Source: Variovorax sp. (GTDB lineage: Bacteria; Pseudomonadota; Gammaproteobacteria; Burkholderiales; Burkholderiaceae_C). From it: a stretch of DNA of 32,659 nucleotides. The notes below the pieces were generated by a model. The model made no database searches, had not been told where the DNA came from, and saw only the letters and a program-made list of their open reading frames with translations. The stretch's first letter is position 1, and each line of letters begins with the position of its first letter. Where the stretch lies: positions 1-32,659 of the forward strand of contig JAGIBP010000039.1 of assembly GCA_017744285.1 (NCBI GenBank), in the 5' to 3' direction. The position numbers and the translations under genes are program-made. Below, piece after piece: positions 1 through 17,682 of this stretch.

Positions 1-38
1 CCCCTCTCCCCAACCCCTCTCCCGCGAGGGGAGAGGGG
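1..38. repeat. C/G-rich direct and inverted repeat, possible hairpin
   Basis: CCCCTCTCCC occurs at 1-10 and again at 14-23. The second copy is followed by its exact reverse complement GGGAGAGGGG at 29-38, giving a 10-bp stem with a 5-base loop (GCGAG). Similar CCCCTCTCCC/GGGAGAGGGG modules are common intergenic repeats in GC-rich proteobacteria (general knowledge). It could end an upstream transcript, but there is no T-tract. The left edge of the window cuts its context. Confidence 0.55.
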
Positions 39-150
39 CCCAAGACGGGGCGTGGGTGGGACCATGCCCTGTCGCTCGCAAAGGACTTGGGCATCCGTCC
101 GACAAGGCCCCGCGGCTTTGCCGTCCGGGCGCCGCCAGGGCGGCGGGGTA

Positions 151-162
151 CAACATATGTTG
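151..162. promoter_or_regulatory. 12-bp perfect palindrome upstream of glgB
   Basis: CAACATATGTTG is a perfect palindrome ending 22 bases before the chosen glgB start at 185, in an otherwise GC-rich leader. It may be an operator or lie at the promoter of the glucan/trehalose operon. A 12-bp perfect palindrome is expected several times by chance in a window of this size, so only the position and AT-rich composition make it notable. I see no convincing -35/-10 pair beside it. Confidence 0.25.
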
Positions 163-184
163 CCCATCAAGCCCGCCGGCCCCC

Positions 185-2115
185 ATGTCCCAACTCCCTG
201 CTCCGTCGTCCCGATTCGGTCCCCTGGATGTGCATCTGCTACGCGAGGGAAGCCACGCCCGCCTGTATGAACGGCTGGGCGCGCATCCCGACGACGACGG
301 CACCTTCCACTTCGCCGTCTGGGCGCCCAATGCCAGCCGCGTCGCGGTGATCGGCGACTGGAACGGCTGGAACGACGAGGCCGACGCCCTGCAGCCCCGG
401 CCCGACGGCAGCGGCGTGTGGGAGGGCGAGGGCATCCCGGCGCAGCCCGGGCAGGCCTACAAGTACCGCATCTGGGGCCCGGATGGCCGCTACGTGGGCG
501 AGAAGGCCGACCCCTTCGCCTTCAGCGCCGAACTGCCGCCCGCCACGGGCTCGCGCATCTGGGCCGGCACGCACGAATGGGGCGACTCGGCATGGATGGC
601 CAGCCGTGCATCGCGCAACGCGCTCGACGCCCCCATGAGCACCTACGAGCTGCACGTGGGCTCCTGGCGCCGTCGCGACGGGCAGTTCATGGGCTACCGC
701 GAACTGGCTCACGCCCTGGCCGAATACATCGGCTGGATGGGCTTCACGCATGTGGAGCTGATGCCGGTCACCGAGCATCCCTTCTATGGCTCATGGGGCT
801 ACCAGACCACCGGCTACTTCGCGCCCACGTCGCGCTACGGCTCGCCGGAAGACTTCATGTACTTCGTCGACCACCTGCACCAGCAGGGCATCGGCGTCAT
901 CCTGGACTGGGTGCCCTCGCACTTTCCCACCGACGCGCACGGCCTGGCCGAGTTCGACGGCACTCACCTGTACGAGCATGCGGATGCGCGGCAGGGCTTC
1001 CATCCCGAATGGAACTCGGCCATCTTCAACTACGGCCGCAACGAGGTGCGGGCCTTCCTGATCTCGTCGGCGCTCTTTTGGCTCGACCGCTTCCACATCG
1101 ACGGCATCCGTGTCGACGCCGTGGCCTCCATGCTCTACCTGGACTACGCGCGCCAGCCCGGCGAGTGGGTGCCCAACGTGCACGGCGGCCGCGAGAACCT
1201 GGAGGCCGTCTCCTTCCTGCAGGACCTCAACCGCGCCGTCTACCGCGAGCATCCCGACACCTTCACGGTGGCCGAGGAATCGACCGCCTGGCCGCGCGTG
1301 TCCCGCCCCATCGAGATGGGCGGGCTGGGCTTCGGCATGAAGTGGAACATGGGCTGGATGCACGACACGCTCGACTATGTGCATGACGATCCGGTCTACC
1401 GCCGCTACCACCACCACCGGCTGACCTTCTCGCTGGTCTATGCCTTCACCGAGAACTTCGTGCTGCCGCTCTCGCACGACGAAGTGGTCTACGGCAAGGG
1501 CTCGCTGATCGGCAAGATGCCCGGCGACGAGTGGCAGCAGTTCGCCAACCTGCGCGCGCTGTTCGGCTACATGTGGGCCCATCCGGGCAAGAAGCTGCTC
1601 TTCATGGGCGGCGAGTTCGGCCAGCGCCGCGAATGGACGCACGAAGGCGAGCTGGAATGGTGGGTGAGCGACCAGTGGGGCCACCGCGGCGTGCAGCAGT
1701 TCGTGCGCCAGCTCAACCGGCTGCTGCGCGAGGAGCCGGCGCTGCACCAGATCGACTTCGACCCGGCCGGCTTCCAGTGGCTGGAGGCCGACGATGCCGA
1801 GCGCAGCGTCTACATCTTCCTGCGCAAGCCCAAGGACGGCGGCGCGCCCGTGCTGGTGGTGTGCAACATGACGCCGGTGCCACGCCCGGGCCTGCGCGTG
1901 GGCGTGCCGGTGGCCGGCACCTGGACCGAGCTGCTCAACAGCGATGCACAGGAATTCGACGGCAGCGGCTGGGGCAACCTGGGTGGCGTGGACACCGTGC
2001 CGGTGCCGGCCCACCGCCAGGCGCAGTCGCTGGTGCTGGCGGTGCCGCCGCTGTCCACGCTCTACCTGCGCGCACCGCTTTCGCCCGACACCGATTCCGA
2101 GAAAGGTCTCCTCCG

Positions 2116-2119
<4 letters not shown>
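185..2119 (+). CDS. glgB: 1,4-alpha-glucan branching enzyme GlgB
   Basis: GH13 branching enzyme of 644 aa. It cuts alpha-1,4 glucan chains and rejoins them by alpha-1,6 bonds, creating branch points in cytoplasmic glycogen or GlgE-type glucan. The N-terminus reads EGSHARLYERLGAHP, typical of GlgB, then a CBM48 module (about residues 35-130) and the catalytic barrel. Inferred catalytic residues are D311 (IRVDAV), E364 (VAEES) and D432 (LSHDEVVYGKGS). The frame is open from 56, but the 43 extra codons do not look like GlgB, so ATG 185 is preferred although its ribosome binding site is weak. It is shorter than E. coli GlgB (728 aa) and has only one N-terminal CBM48. It is first in the operon; its stop overlaps the glgE start (ATGA). 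Confidence 0.95.
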
Positions 2120-4185
<2,066 letters not shown>

Positions 4186-4218
4186 CAGCAACAAGTCACT
4201 TCTGAGGAGGCGCGCCGC

Positions 4219-7605
<3,387 letters not shown>

Positions 7606-7620
7606 ACACAGGAGGGCTCC

Positions 7621-8402
7621 ATGGAAAGCCTATCGTTTCACCTGGAACCGCTGCGCGCGTTCCTGTTCCAGATCGGCGCGCTCCTTCCGCGCCTGCTCTT
7701 CGCGGCGCTCGTGGTGCTCGTCGGATGGCTGCTCGCCAAGGCGGTGCGCTTCGCGGTGGTGCGCGGCCTGCATGCCATCAACTTCCAGGTGCTCACCGAG
7801 CGCTCGGGCCTGGACAACTTCCTGCGCCAGGGCGGCATGGTGCCCGACGCCACCGCCGTGTTCGGCGTGCTCGCGTACTGGATGGTGATCCTCGCGGCGC
7901 TGGTCGTCGCCTTCAACGGCCTCGGCCTGAGCTACGTGACCGACCTGCTCGGCCGCGTGATGTGGTTCGTGCCCAACCTCGTCGTGGCGCTCCTGGTGCT
8001 GACCTTCGGCGCCTACTTCGCCAGGTTCGTGGCCGACGCGGTCACCAGCTACGGGCGCGGCGCCGGCATGCAGGATGCGCTGCTGCTCGGCAAGGTCGCG
8101 CAGTACGCGATCCTGCTCTTCGTGGTGCTGATCGCGCTCGACCAGGTCAAGATCGGCGGCGACATCGTGCGCCAGAGCTTCCTCATCATCCTCGCGGGCG
8201 TGGTGTTCGCGCTCGCGCTGGCTTTCGGGCTGGCGGGCAAGGACTGGGCTGCGCGGCGCATCGAGGAATGGTGGCCGCAGAGCCGGGCCGCCGCGCCCCG
8301 CAGCGCCCTGCGCGATCCGCCGCCGCGCGAGGTGCCCGCGCCCCGGCCGCATGCCGCCAGCACCTGGCCGCTCCGCGGCGCCGACCACGAACGGCCGCAT
8401 CC

Positions 8403-8406
<4 letters not shown>
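7621..8406 (+). CDS. Small MscS-related integral membrane protein (conserved TM-helix family)
   Basis: 261 aa inner-membrane protein with about five predicted membrane segments (roughly 20-41, 79-102, 113-137, 158-177, 186-205). The segments resemble the conserved TM-helix repeats found near MscS-type mechanosensitive channels (FVPNLVVALLVLTFGAYFAR; ILAGVVFALALAFGLAGKD). After residue 210 there is only a short Pro/Arg-rich tail, so the beta domain and cytoplasmic cage of true MscS channels are missing. Shine-Dalgarno AGGAGG precedes ATG 7621, 15 bases after treS. Its stop overlaps the GTG start of glgX, so it is translated as part of the operon. A role in osmotic sensing or solute efflux linked to trehalose is inference from position. 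Confidence 0.8.
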
Positions 8407-10528
<2,122 letters not shown>

Positions 10529-10532
<4 letters not shown>

Positions 10533-12394
10533 AGCACATGCATGTCATGCCGTTCGGGGCCGTGCCCCTGGAGGAAGGCGGCGTGCGCTTCAGGCTCTGG
10601 GCGCCCGACGTGCCCATGGTCACGCTCGAATGGACCAACACCCTGACCCGGCGCAACGCCACCATGCCCGGCACCGCCGACGGCTGGCACGAATGCGTGA
10701 TCCCCGATGCCGCGCCCGGCGACCGCTATCGCCTGCGCCTGCCCGACGGCCTGCGCGTGCCGGACCCGGCGTCGCGCCGCAACCCCCGCGACGTGCACGG
10801 CGCGAGCGAGATCGTCGATCCGCGCGCCTATGAATGGCACGACGACGCCTGGACCGGCCGCCCCTGGAAAGAGGCCGTGATCTACGAGATGCACGTGGGC
10901 ACCTTCACCTCCGAGGGCACCTTCGCCGCCGCGCGCGTGCGGCTGGCGGATCTCGCCGCGCTCGGCATCACGGCGATCGAACTGATGCCGCTCGCCGACT
11001 TTCCCGGCGGCCGCAACTGGGGCTACGACGGCGTGCTGCCCTTCGCGCCCGACGCCGCCTACGGGACGCCCGACGAGCTCAAGGCCTTCGTCGATGCCGC
11101 GCACGGCCTGGGCCTCATGGTGCTCATCGACGTCGTCTACAACCACTTCGGGCCCGAAGGCAACTACCTGCACGCGTACTGCCCGCAGTTCTTCAAGCCG
11201 GCGCAGCAGACGCCCTGGGGCGCGGCGCTCAACTTCGACGGCGAGGCGTCGCGCACGGTGCGCGACTTCTTCGTGCACAACGCGCTCTTCTGGATCGAGG
11301 AATACCGCTTCGACGGACTGCGCATGGACGCGGTGCATGCCATCGTGGACGCCTCGGCGACACCGATCGTCGAGGAGATCTGCGCCGCGCTGCGCCAGGG
11401 CCCGGGCCGCCACCGCGAGGTCCACGTGGTACTGGAGAACGACCGCAACGAGGCCCACCGCCTCGAACGCGACGGCGAAGGACGGCCCCTGGCCGCGACC
11501 GCGCAATGGAATGACGACCTCCACCACGCGGCCCACGTGCTGCTGACCGGCGAGACCGACGGCTACTACGCCGACTACGCCAGGCGGCCGCTGGAGCAGT
11601 TCGGACTGGCACTCGCCCAGGGCTTCGTCTACACCGGCCAGCCTTCGGCGTTTCGCGGCGGCGAGCCGCGGGGCGAGCCGTGCGAGCACCTGCCGCCGGC
11701 TGCCTTCGTCTCTTTCCTGCAGTCGCACGACCAGATCGGCAACCGCGCATTCGGCGAGCGCATCGACGTGCTCGCCGACCGCGCCTGCCTGCTCGCTGCA
11801 CGCGCCTGCGTGCTGCTTTCGCCGCACACCCCGATGCTCTTCATGGGCGAGGAATTCGCGGCGACCACGCCTTTCCAGTACTTCTGCGACTTCGGCCCGG
11901 ACCTGGCCGCCGCCGTTTCCGAAGGGCGGCGCGCGGAGTTCTCGGGCTTCGCCGCCTTCGCGGGCGAGACCGCGCCGACGCGCCCCATTCCCGACCCGAA
12001 CGACTATGCGACCTTCCTCGCGTCGAAGCTCGACCCGGACGACGCCGACGAAGGCTGGCACGCCGAGGCGCTGCGCGAGACCGGCGCCTTGCTCGCACTT
12101 CGGCATGCCGAGCTCGTGCCGCGCTTCGGGCCGCGCACCCGCGTGCAGAACTGGTCCTGCGAAGGCGATGCGCTGCGCATCGCGTGGGCCTTCGGCGACA
12201 CGCAGGGCGGCGCGCACCCGGGCGCCGCCCTGCACCTCGTCGCGAACTTCGGCAGCGCGGCGTGCCGCGTGGCCTGGCCGCCGGGGCGGGTCGTGCACCT
12301 GCTGCAGGCCGCGGAAGCCGCTGGCGACGCGTCCCTGCTCGAACTGCAGCCGGGTGGCCTGTGCGCGACGATCGAGGAGATGCAGGATGGATGA
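10529..12394 (+). CDS. treZ: Malto-oligosyltrehalose trehalohydrolase TreZ
   Basis: GH13_10 enzyme of 621 aa that hydrolyses maltooligosyl-trehalose to free trehalose and a shortened maltooligosaccharide, the second step of the TreYZ route. N-terminal CBM48-like domain (MPFGAVPLEEGGVRFRLWAP), then the barrel with VIYEMHVGTFTSEGTF, D267 (FDGLRMDAVHAI), E303 (VVLENDRNE) and D401 (SHDQIGNRAFGERI). The last motif is typical of TreZ. ATG 10529 overlaps the glgX stop by ATGA, and the reading end overlaps the next gene by 8 bases, so translation is probably coupled on both sides. Confidence 0.96.
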
Positions 12395-15300
12395 CCCCGG
12401 CACTCGCGCCGCGGGCGAATCGGAAGCGCTTCTCGCACTCTGCCGGCGCCACGGCATCGCCACGGACTACGTGGATGCCTTCGGCGAGCGGCACGCGGTG
12501 TCCGGCGACGCGCTCGCGCGGCTCCTGGTGGACGGCGGCTTCGTGGCGCCGGGTGTTTCCTTCGCGGCCGCGGAAGCCGCCGCCGAGCGCGAGGCCTGGC
12601 GCCGGCCGCTGCCACCGGTGCAGGTCATCGGCCCCGGTGTGCAGGCGTTCGTCGTCGACCTGCGCCTGCCGGCACGCTTCGCGCACATCGGATGGCAGGT
12701 GGTCGACGAGAGCGGCGCCCGCCACGAGGGAGCGGCGCACGCGCAGGACCTCCACGTCGTCGAGCGCGCGGACGTCGATGGCGAGCCCCATGCCCGCTAC
12801 CGGCTGCCGATCCCCCTCGCGCTGCCCGAGGGCTACCACCGCCTGAGCCTCGCCGGCATCCCGGGCGAGGCCCTGCTGGTGCGCGCACCGGCATGCTGTC
12901 ACCAGCCCGAGGCGCTCGCCGACGGCGCGCGGGTCTGGGGATTCACGCTCCAGCTCTACGGACTGCGGTCGCGGCGCAATTGGGGCATCGGCGATTTCAG
13001 CGACCTCGCGGCGTTCGCCGCCCAGGCGGCACGCGAAGGCGCCGACGTCGTCGGCCTCAATCCGCTGCATGCGCTCTTCCCGCACAACCCGCTGCACGCG
13101 AGCCCCTACAGTCCCTCCTCGCGCGCGCAGTTGAACCTGCTCTACCTCGATGTCGAGGCCGTGCCCGACTTCGACGATTGCGTGCGCGCGCGCGAACGCG
13201 TCCGCTCGCCGGCCTTCCAGGCCCGGCTGCGCGCGCTGCGCGCCGCGAGCCTCATCGACCATGCCGGCGTGGCCGCCGCCAAGCACGAGGTGCTGCACCT
13301 GCTGCACGCGCACTTCCGCACGCGCCGCGCGGACGATGCCGAATCGGTGGCCTTCGCACGCTTTCGCGAAGAAGGCGGCGAGGCGCTGCGCCAGCACGCA
13401 CTCTTCGAGGCCCTGCAGGCGCACTTCCATGGCCTCGATGCCGAGGTCTGGGGCTGGCCCGCATGGCCCGAGCCCTACCGCGACCCCGCGTCGCCCGCGG
13501 TGGCCCGCTTCGCGGCCGAGCACGCCGCGCAGGTCGGCTACTTCGAGTACCTGCAATGGCAGGCCGCGCGCCAGCTCGAAGCGGCGGGCGCGCGCGCACG
13601 TGCCGCCGGCATGGCGCTCGGCCTCTACCTGGACCTGGCGGTGTCGGTCGATCGCGCGGGCTCCGACGCATGGCGCCACCAGCGCAGCTTCGCGCTCGCC
13701 GCGCGCGTCGGCGCGCCGCCCGACGCCTTCAACCCCGAGGGGCAGGACTGGGGCCTGCCGCCCCTTGCACCCGACCGCCTGCGCGCGTCGCACTACGGCG
13801 CGTTCGTCGAAGCGCTGCGGGCCAACATGCGCGGCGCCGGCGCGATCCGCATCGACCACGTGATGATGCTGATGCGCCTCTTCTGGATTCCCGCGGAGGG
13901 CACCGCGCGCGAGGGCAGCTACGTGCACTACGCGGTGGACGAGCTCTTTGCGATCCTGGCGCTGGAGAGCCAGCGACATCGCTGCCTGGTCATCGGCGAA
14001 GACCTCGGCACCGTGCCCGAGGCGATGCGCGAGACGCTCGCGCGCCATGGCGTGCTCTCCTACCGGCTGCTGTACTTCGAGCGCGATGCCGGCGGCGGAT
14101 TCCGCGCCCCGTCGAGCTACCCCCGCCACGCCGTCGCGGCCGTGAGCACGCACGACCTGCCCACGCTGGCGGGATGGTGGTGCGCGCATGACCTCGAACT
14201 GCGGCACGCGCTCGGCCTCCTGGACGCCGATGCGCTCGAACACGCGCGGGGCGAGCGCGCGCGCGACCGGCAGCGCCTTGCCGAGGCCGTGCGCGCCGCC
14301 GGCCACGCGGTGCAGGACAGTGCCGTCGGCGAGGCGCCGCCAAGCCCCGACGACGTGGCGGCCATCCATGCCTTTCTGGCGGACGCGCCTTCCAGCCTGC
14401 TGATGCTGCAGCTGGAAGACGCGCTCGGCCAGCTCGAACAGCCGAACCTGCCAGGAACCACCACACAGCATCCGAACTGGCAGCGCAAGTACGCGCACCC
14501 GATCGAGACACTCTGGGACGAGCCCGCACTGCGCCCGCCGGTCGCGGCGCTGGCCCGTCTGCGCACGCGCCACGGCCGCGCCGCATCGCCAAGTGGCCGT
14601 GCACCCGCGCGCGTGCCGCGCGCCACCTACCGGCTGCAGCTGCATGGCGGGTTCGGTTTCGACGAGGCGGCGCGCATCGTGCCCTATCTCGCGCGGCTGG
14701 GCATCAGCCACATCTACTGCTCGCCCATCCATCGCGCGCGCCCGGGCAGCCTGCACGGCTACGACGTGGTGGCGCACGACGAGATCAACCCCGAGCTCGG
14801 AGGGCGGGCCGCCTTCGAGCGCTTCGCCCGCGTGCTCCGGCAGCACGACATGAACCAGCTCATCGATCTGGTGCCGAACCACATGGGCGTGCTCGGCAGC
14901 GACAACCGATGGTGGATGGACGTGCTCGAACGCGGCACGGGCTCGCGCTATGCGCGGCACTTCGACATCGACTGGCATTCGCCGACGCCGGGCCTGGCGG
15001 GCAAGGTGCTGGTCCCGGTCCTCGGGGCGCCCTACGGCGAGGTGCTGGGGCGCGGCGAGCTGCGCATCGAGCGCGACCCCGGCGAGGGCGCCTTCCATGT
15101 CCGCTACCACGAGCACCGCTTCCCCCTCGCGCCGAAGAGCCAGCGCGCGCTCGCCGCCGGGGCCTTCGACGCCATCAACGACCCGGGCCGCCGCGACGCG
15201 CTGCACGCGCTGCTCGATGCGCAGTCCTATCGCCTCGCCCATTGGCGCGTCGCGGCGGACGAGATCAACTACCGGCGCTTCTTCGACGTGAACGAACTCG

Positions 15301-17291
15301 CGGCGCTGCGCACCGAGCGCGAGGCGGTCTTCGAAGCCACCCATGCGCTCGCGCTCGACCTCGCGGCGCGTGGCGAGGTGGAGGGGTTGCGCATCGACCA
15401 TCCCGACGGGCTGCTCGATCCGGCGCAGTACTTCCAGCGGCTGCAGGATGGCTTCGCGCTGCGCTGCGGCGCCAGGCCGGGCGGCATCGGGGTGGACGGC
15501 CGGCCGGCCAGGCCGCTCTACGTGGTGGCCGAAAAGATCGCCGCGCCGAACGAGGAAGTGCCCGAAGGCTGGGCGATCCACGGCACCACCGGCTACCGGT
15601 TCGCCAACGTGGCCAACGCCGTGCTCGTCGAGCGGCGCTCGGCCGTGCGGCTCGAAAGAACCTGGCGCGCCTTCACCGGCCTGCGCCAGCCCTACCTGGA
15701 GATGGTGCGCGAGGCCAAGCACGAGGTCGCGCACGGCGCGCTCGCCGCCGACCTGGAAGTGCTCGCCCTCACCTTGCTGCGCATCGCCAAGAGCCACCGA
15801 CGCAGCCGCGACCACACGCTGAACACGCTGCGCGAGGTGATCGCGACAGTGGCTTCCTGCCTCATGGTATACCGCACCTACAACTCCGACCGCTCGACGG
15901 CACAGGACCGGCACTACATCGATCAGGCCGTCGAGGCCGCGCGGCAGCGCCTGCAGCTGCCGGAAGACTCCGTCTTCGGCTTCGTGCGGCAGGCGCTTCT
16001 GGGGCGGGCGCCCGAGGGCGCCGGCGCCGGCGTGGCTCAGCTGGCGGTGCGCTTCGCACGACGCTTCCAGCAGTTCAGCGCGCCCGCGGCGGCCAAGGGC
16101 GTGGAAGACACCGCGTTCTACCGCTACTTCCCGCTGTGCTCGGTCAACGAGGTGGGCGGCGAGCCGGATCGCATCGGCATGCCGCTCGCGCAGTTCCACG
16201 AAGCCAGCGCCGATCGCCAGCGGCGCTGGCCGCACACGATGCTGGCCACCTCGACGCACGACAACAAGCGCTCGGAAGACGTGCGGCTGCGCATCGACGT
16301 GCTCTCCGAATGCCCGGGCCTGTGGCGGCTTGCGCTTCGCCGCTGGCGCGCGATGAACGCGGCCCACCGCGGCGCGGTGTCGGCGATGCACGAGTACCTG
16401 CTCTACCAGACGCTGCTCGGCACCCTGGATGCGGCCGATGCCGAAGGCACCGCGCACCGCGCCTATGCCGAGCGCATCGAGCGCTACATGCTGAAGGCCG
16501 CGCGCGAGGGCAAGCGGGGCACGTCGTGGACGCGCCCCGATGCCGCCTACGAGCAATCGCTTGCGCGCTTCGTGCAGGGCGTTCTCGCGCCGGCGCCTGG
16601 CAACGCCTTCCTCCCCGAACTGCGGCGCGGGGCTGCCGCGCTCGACCACTACGGGGCACTCAACGGCATCAGCCTCACGCTGCTCAAGTTCTGCTCGCCG
16701 GGCGTGCCGGACATCTACCAGGGCTGCGAGCTGATCGACCGCAGCCTGGTCGACCCCGACAACCGCCGCCCGGTCGACTATGACCTGCGTGACAGGCGCT
16801 TGCAGGAATTGCAGTCCCTTGCCGCGCGGGACGACCTGGAGGCCGAGGTGCGGACGCTCGCGGCCGGCGCCACCGACGGACGCGCCAAGTTGTGGCTCAT
16901 CTGGCGGCTGCTCGCGCTGCGCACGCAGGAGCCGGCATTGTTCCGCGACGGCAGTTATGAGCCGCTCGAAGTGCATGGCCCGCTGGGGCGCCACCTGATC
17001 GCCTTCATGCGCCGCCACGGCGGCCGCACGCTGGTGATGCTCGCCGTGCGCTTCTTCGCCGCACTCGACGGGCCGGCGACATGGCGCGTGCCGGGCCCCC
17101 GCCCCCCTTGGTCGGCCCACGCCTGGGAGGGCACCGAACTGCTCCTGCCGCCCGGCGAATTCGATGATTGCGTCACGGGTTTGCGCCACCTCAACGACAG
17201 CGGGAGGCTGCCGGTGGCACAGTTGCTTCGCTCCTTTCCGGGAGCCGCGCTGCTCAGCAGCAGTGCAGCCGAGGTGCGGAACGCCGCGTAG
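12387..17291 (+). CDS. treY: Bifunctional 4-alpha-glucanotransferase (MalQ) / maltooligosyl trehalose synthase (TreY)
   Basis: 1634 aa fusion of two GH families. Residues about 1-735 are a GH77 MalQ with a family-typical N-terminal domain: WGFTLQLYGLRSRRNWGIGD, D490 (IRIDHVMMLMRLFWIP), E538 (VIGEDLGTVP), D590 (STHDLPTLAGWW). After an Ala/Arg/Pro linker near 725-741, residues 742-1634 are a GH13_26 TreY beginning RVPRATYRLQLHGGFGF, with D1004 (LRIDHPDGLLDP), E1049 (VVAEKIAAP) and D1292 (STHDNKRSEDVR). MalQ disproportionates short oligosaccharides; TreY isomerises the reducing end of maltodextrins to trehalosyl, which TreZ then releases. Both active sites look intact and the frame is unbroken. 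ATG 12387 lies within the end of treZ. Such fusions are recorded in other proteobacteria. Confidence 0.95.
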   Translation: MDDPGTRAAGESEALLALCRRHGIATDYVDAFGERHAVSGDALARLLVDGGFVAPGVSFAAAEAAAEREAWRRPLPPVQVIGPGVQAFVVDLRLPARFAHIGWQVVDESGARHEGAAHAQDLHVVERADVDGEPHARYRLPIPLALPEGYHRLSLAGIPGEALLVRAPACCHQPEALADGARVWGFTLQLYGLRSRRNWGIGDFSDLAAFAAQAAREGADVVGLNPLHALFPHNPLHASPYSPSSRAQLNLLYLDVEAVPDFDDCVRARERVRSPAFQARLRALRAASLIDHAGVAAAKHEVLHLLHAHFRTRRADDAESVAFARFREEGGEALRQHALFEALQAHFHGLDAEVWGWPAWPEPYRDPASPAVARFAAEHAAQVGYFEYLQWQAARQLEAAGARARAAGMALGLYLDLAVSVDRAGSDAWRHQRSFALAARVGAPPDAFNPEGQDWGLPPLAPDRLRASHYGAFVEALRANMRGAGAIRIDHVMMLMRLFWIPAEGTAREGSYVHYAVDELFAILALESQRHRCLVIGEDLGTVPEAMRETLARHGVLSYRLLYFERDAGGGFRAPSSYPRHAVAAVSTHDLPTLAGWWCAHDLELRHALGLLDADALEHARGERARDRQRLAEAVRAAGHAVQDSAVGEAPPSPDDVAAIHAFLADAPSSLLMLQLEDALGQLEQPNLPGTTTQHPNWQRKYAHPIETLWDEPALRPPVAALARLRTRHGRAASPSGRAPARVPRATYRLQLHGGFGFDEAARIVPYLARLGISHIYCSPIHRARPGSLHGYDVVAHDEINPELGGRAAFERFARVLRQHDMNQLIDLVPNHMGVLGSDNRWWMDVLERGTGSRYARHFDIDWHSPTPGLAGKVLVPVLGAPYGEVLGRGELRIERDPGEGAFHVRYHEHRFPLAPKSQRALAAGAFDAINDPGRRDALHALLDAQSYRLAHWRVAADEINYRRFFDVNELAALRTEREAVFEATHALALDLAARGEVEGLRIDHPDGLLDPAQYFQRLQDGFALRCGARPGGIGVDGRPARPLYVVAEKIAAPNEEVPEGWAIHGTTGYRFANVANAVLVERRSAVRLERTWRAFTGLRQPYLEMVREAKHEVAHGALAADLEVLALTLLRIAKSHRRSRDHTLNTLREVIATVASCLMVYRTYNSDRSTAQDRHYIDQAVEAARQRLQLPEDSVFGFVRQALLGRAPEGAGAGVAQLAVRFARRFQQFSAPAAAKGVEDTAFYRYFPLCSVNEVGGEPDRIGMPLAQFHEASADRQRRWPHTMLATSTHDNKRSEDVRLRIDVLSECPGLWRLALRRWRAMNAAHRGAVSAMHEYLLYQTLLGTLDAADAEGTAHRAYAERIERYMLKAAREGKRGTSWTRPDAAYEQSLARFVQGVLAPAPGNAFLPELRRGAAALDHYGALNGISLTLLKFCSPGVPDIYQGCELIDRSLVDPDNRRPVDYDLRDRRLQELQSLAARDDLEAEVRTLAAGATDGRAKLWLIWRLLALRTQEPALFRDGSYEPLEVHGPLGRHLIAFMRRHGGRTLVMLAVRFFAALDGPATWRVPGPRPPWSAHAWEGTELLLPPGEFDDCVTGLRHLNDSGRLPVAQLLRSFPGAALLSSSAAEVRNAA

Positions 17292-17361
17292 GAACGTGCT
17301 GACATCCGGACCCGCCCGCCGCTGCTGCCGCCTGCGCGCGACGGGTGCGATCCAACCAGGG

Positions 17362-17384
17362 CCCCCGCGACTCGGGGGTGTTTG
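17362..17384 (+). terminator. Weak candidate terminator after the glucan/trehalose operon
   Basis: CCCCCG (17362-17367) and CGGGGG (17373-17378) form a 6-bp GC stem around a 5-base loop, followed by TGTTTG. This lies in the 110-base gap after the malQ-treY stop. The T-run is poor, so termination may be weak and the following small gene could be read through. The rest of the gap shows no recognisable promoter. Confidence 0.35.
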
Positions 17385-17401
17385 CTCAGACGGAGACATC
17401 C

Positions 17402-17674
17402 ATGGCAACAGAGGCCATCTATTGTTTCGACACCGCGACAGTGCGGTTCGCGATCTATCCGGTCGCGAGCCGGCGGGTCGTGTGCGAGATCAGCGAAGAT
17501 CCCTTGCGGGACTTCTTCGGTGCGGACGGCGGCGGAGACAGCCTGGTGGCGGCCTACGCCCGAAATGCAGACGTGATCAACGCACGGGCGATCGAGCGCC
17601 ACCTCGCAAGCGGCGGCCGGCCCGTGTGCCTGGAGTCGACGGACTTCGCGCTCCTCGAGCACGACACCTGTTGA
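17402..17674 (+). CDS. Small DUF1488-like protein
   Basis: 90 aa cytoplasmic protein of unknown function. The order of features fits the DUF1488 family: an N-terminal FD-TATVRF strand, VVCEISEDPLRDFFG, then AAYARNADVINARAIERHL and a C-terminal GGRPVCLESTDF. The family assignment is by eye and not certain. ATG 17402 is preceded by CGGAGAC, a usable Shine-Dalgarno sequence; the frame is open from 17345 but those codons look non-coding. It follows the operon by 110 bases on the same strand and converges on the DUF72 gene with a 3-base gap. DUF1488 genes have no established role that I can state. Confidence 0.65.
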   Translation: MATEAIYCFDTATVRFAIYPVASRRVVCEISEDPLRDFFGADGGGDSLVAAYARNADVINARAIERHLASGGRPVCLESTDFALLEHDTC

Positions 17675-17682
17675 GCGTCAAC
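17670..17682. other. Small hairpin joining two convergent stop codons
   Basis: GTTGA (17670-17674) and TCAAC (17678-17682) pair around GCG. The arms contain the stop codon of the DUF1488-like gene (+) and that of the DUF72 gene (-). There is no T-tract and the stem is short, so real terminator activity is doubtful. Confidence 0.25.

Noticed and set aside
56..184. 43-codon N-terminal extension of GlgB
   Set aside because: The residues do not resemble GlgB and the stretch holds an AT-rich palindrome. Start 185 fits the family better.
11841..17408. 1855-codon open frame on the - strand opposite treZ and malQ-treY
   Set aside because: Same codon-bias effect. The + strand frames have complete catalytic motifs and this one has none.
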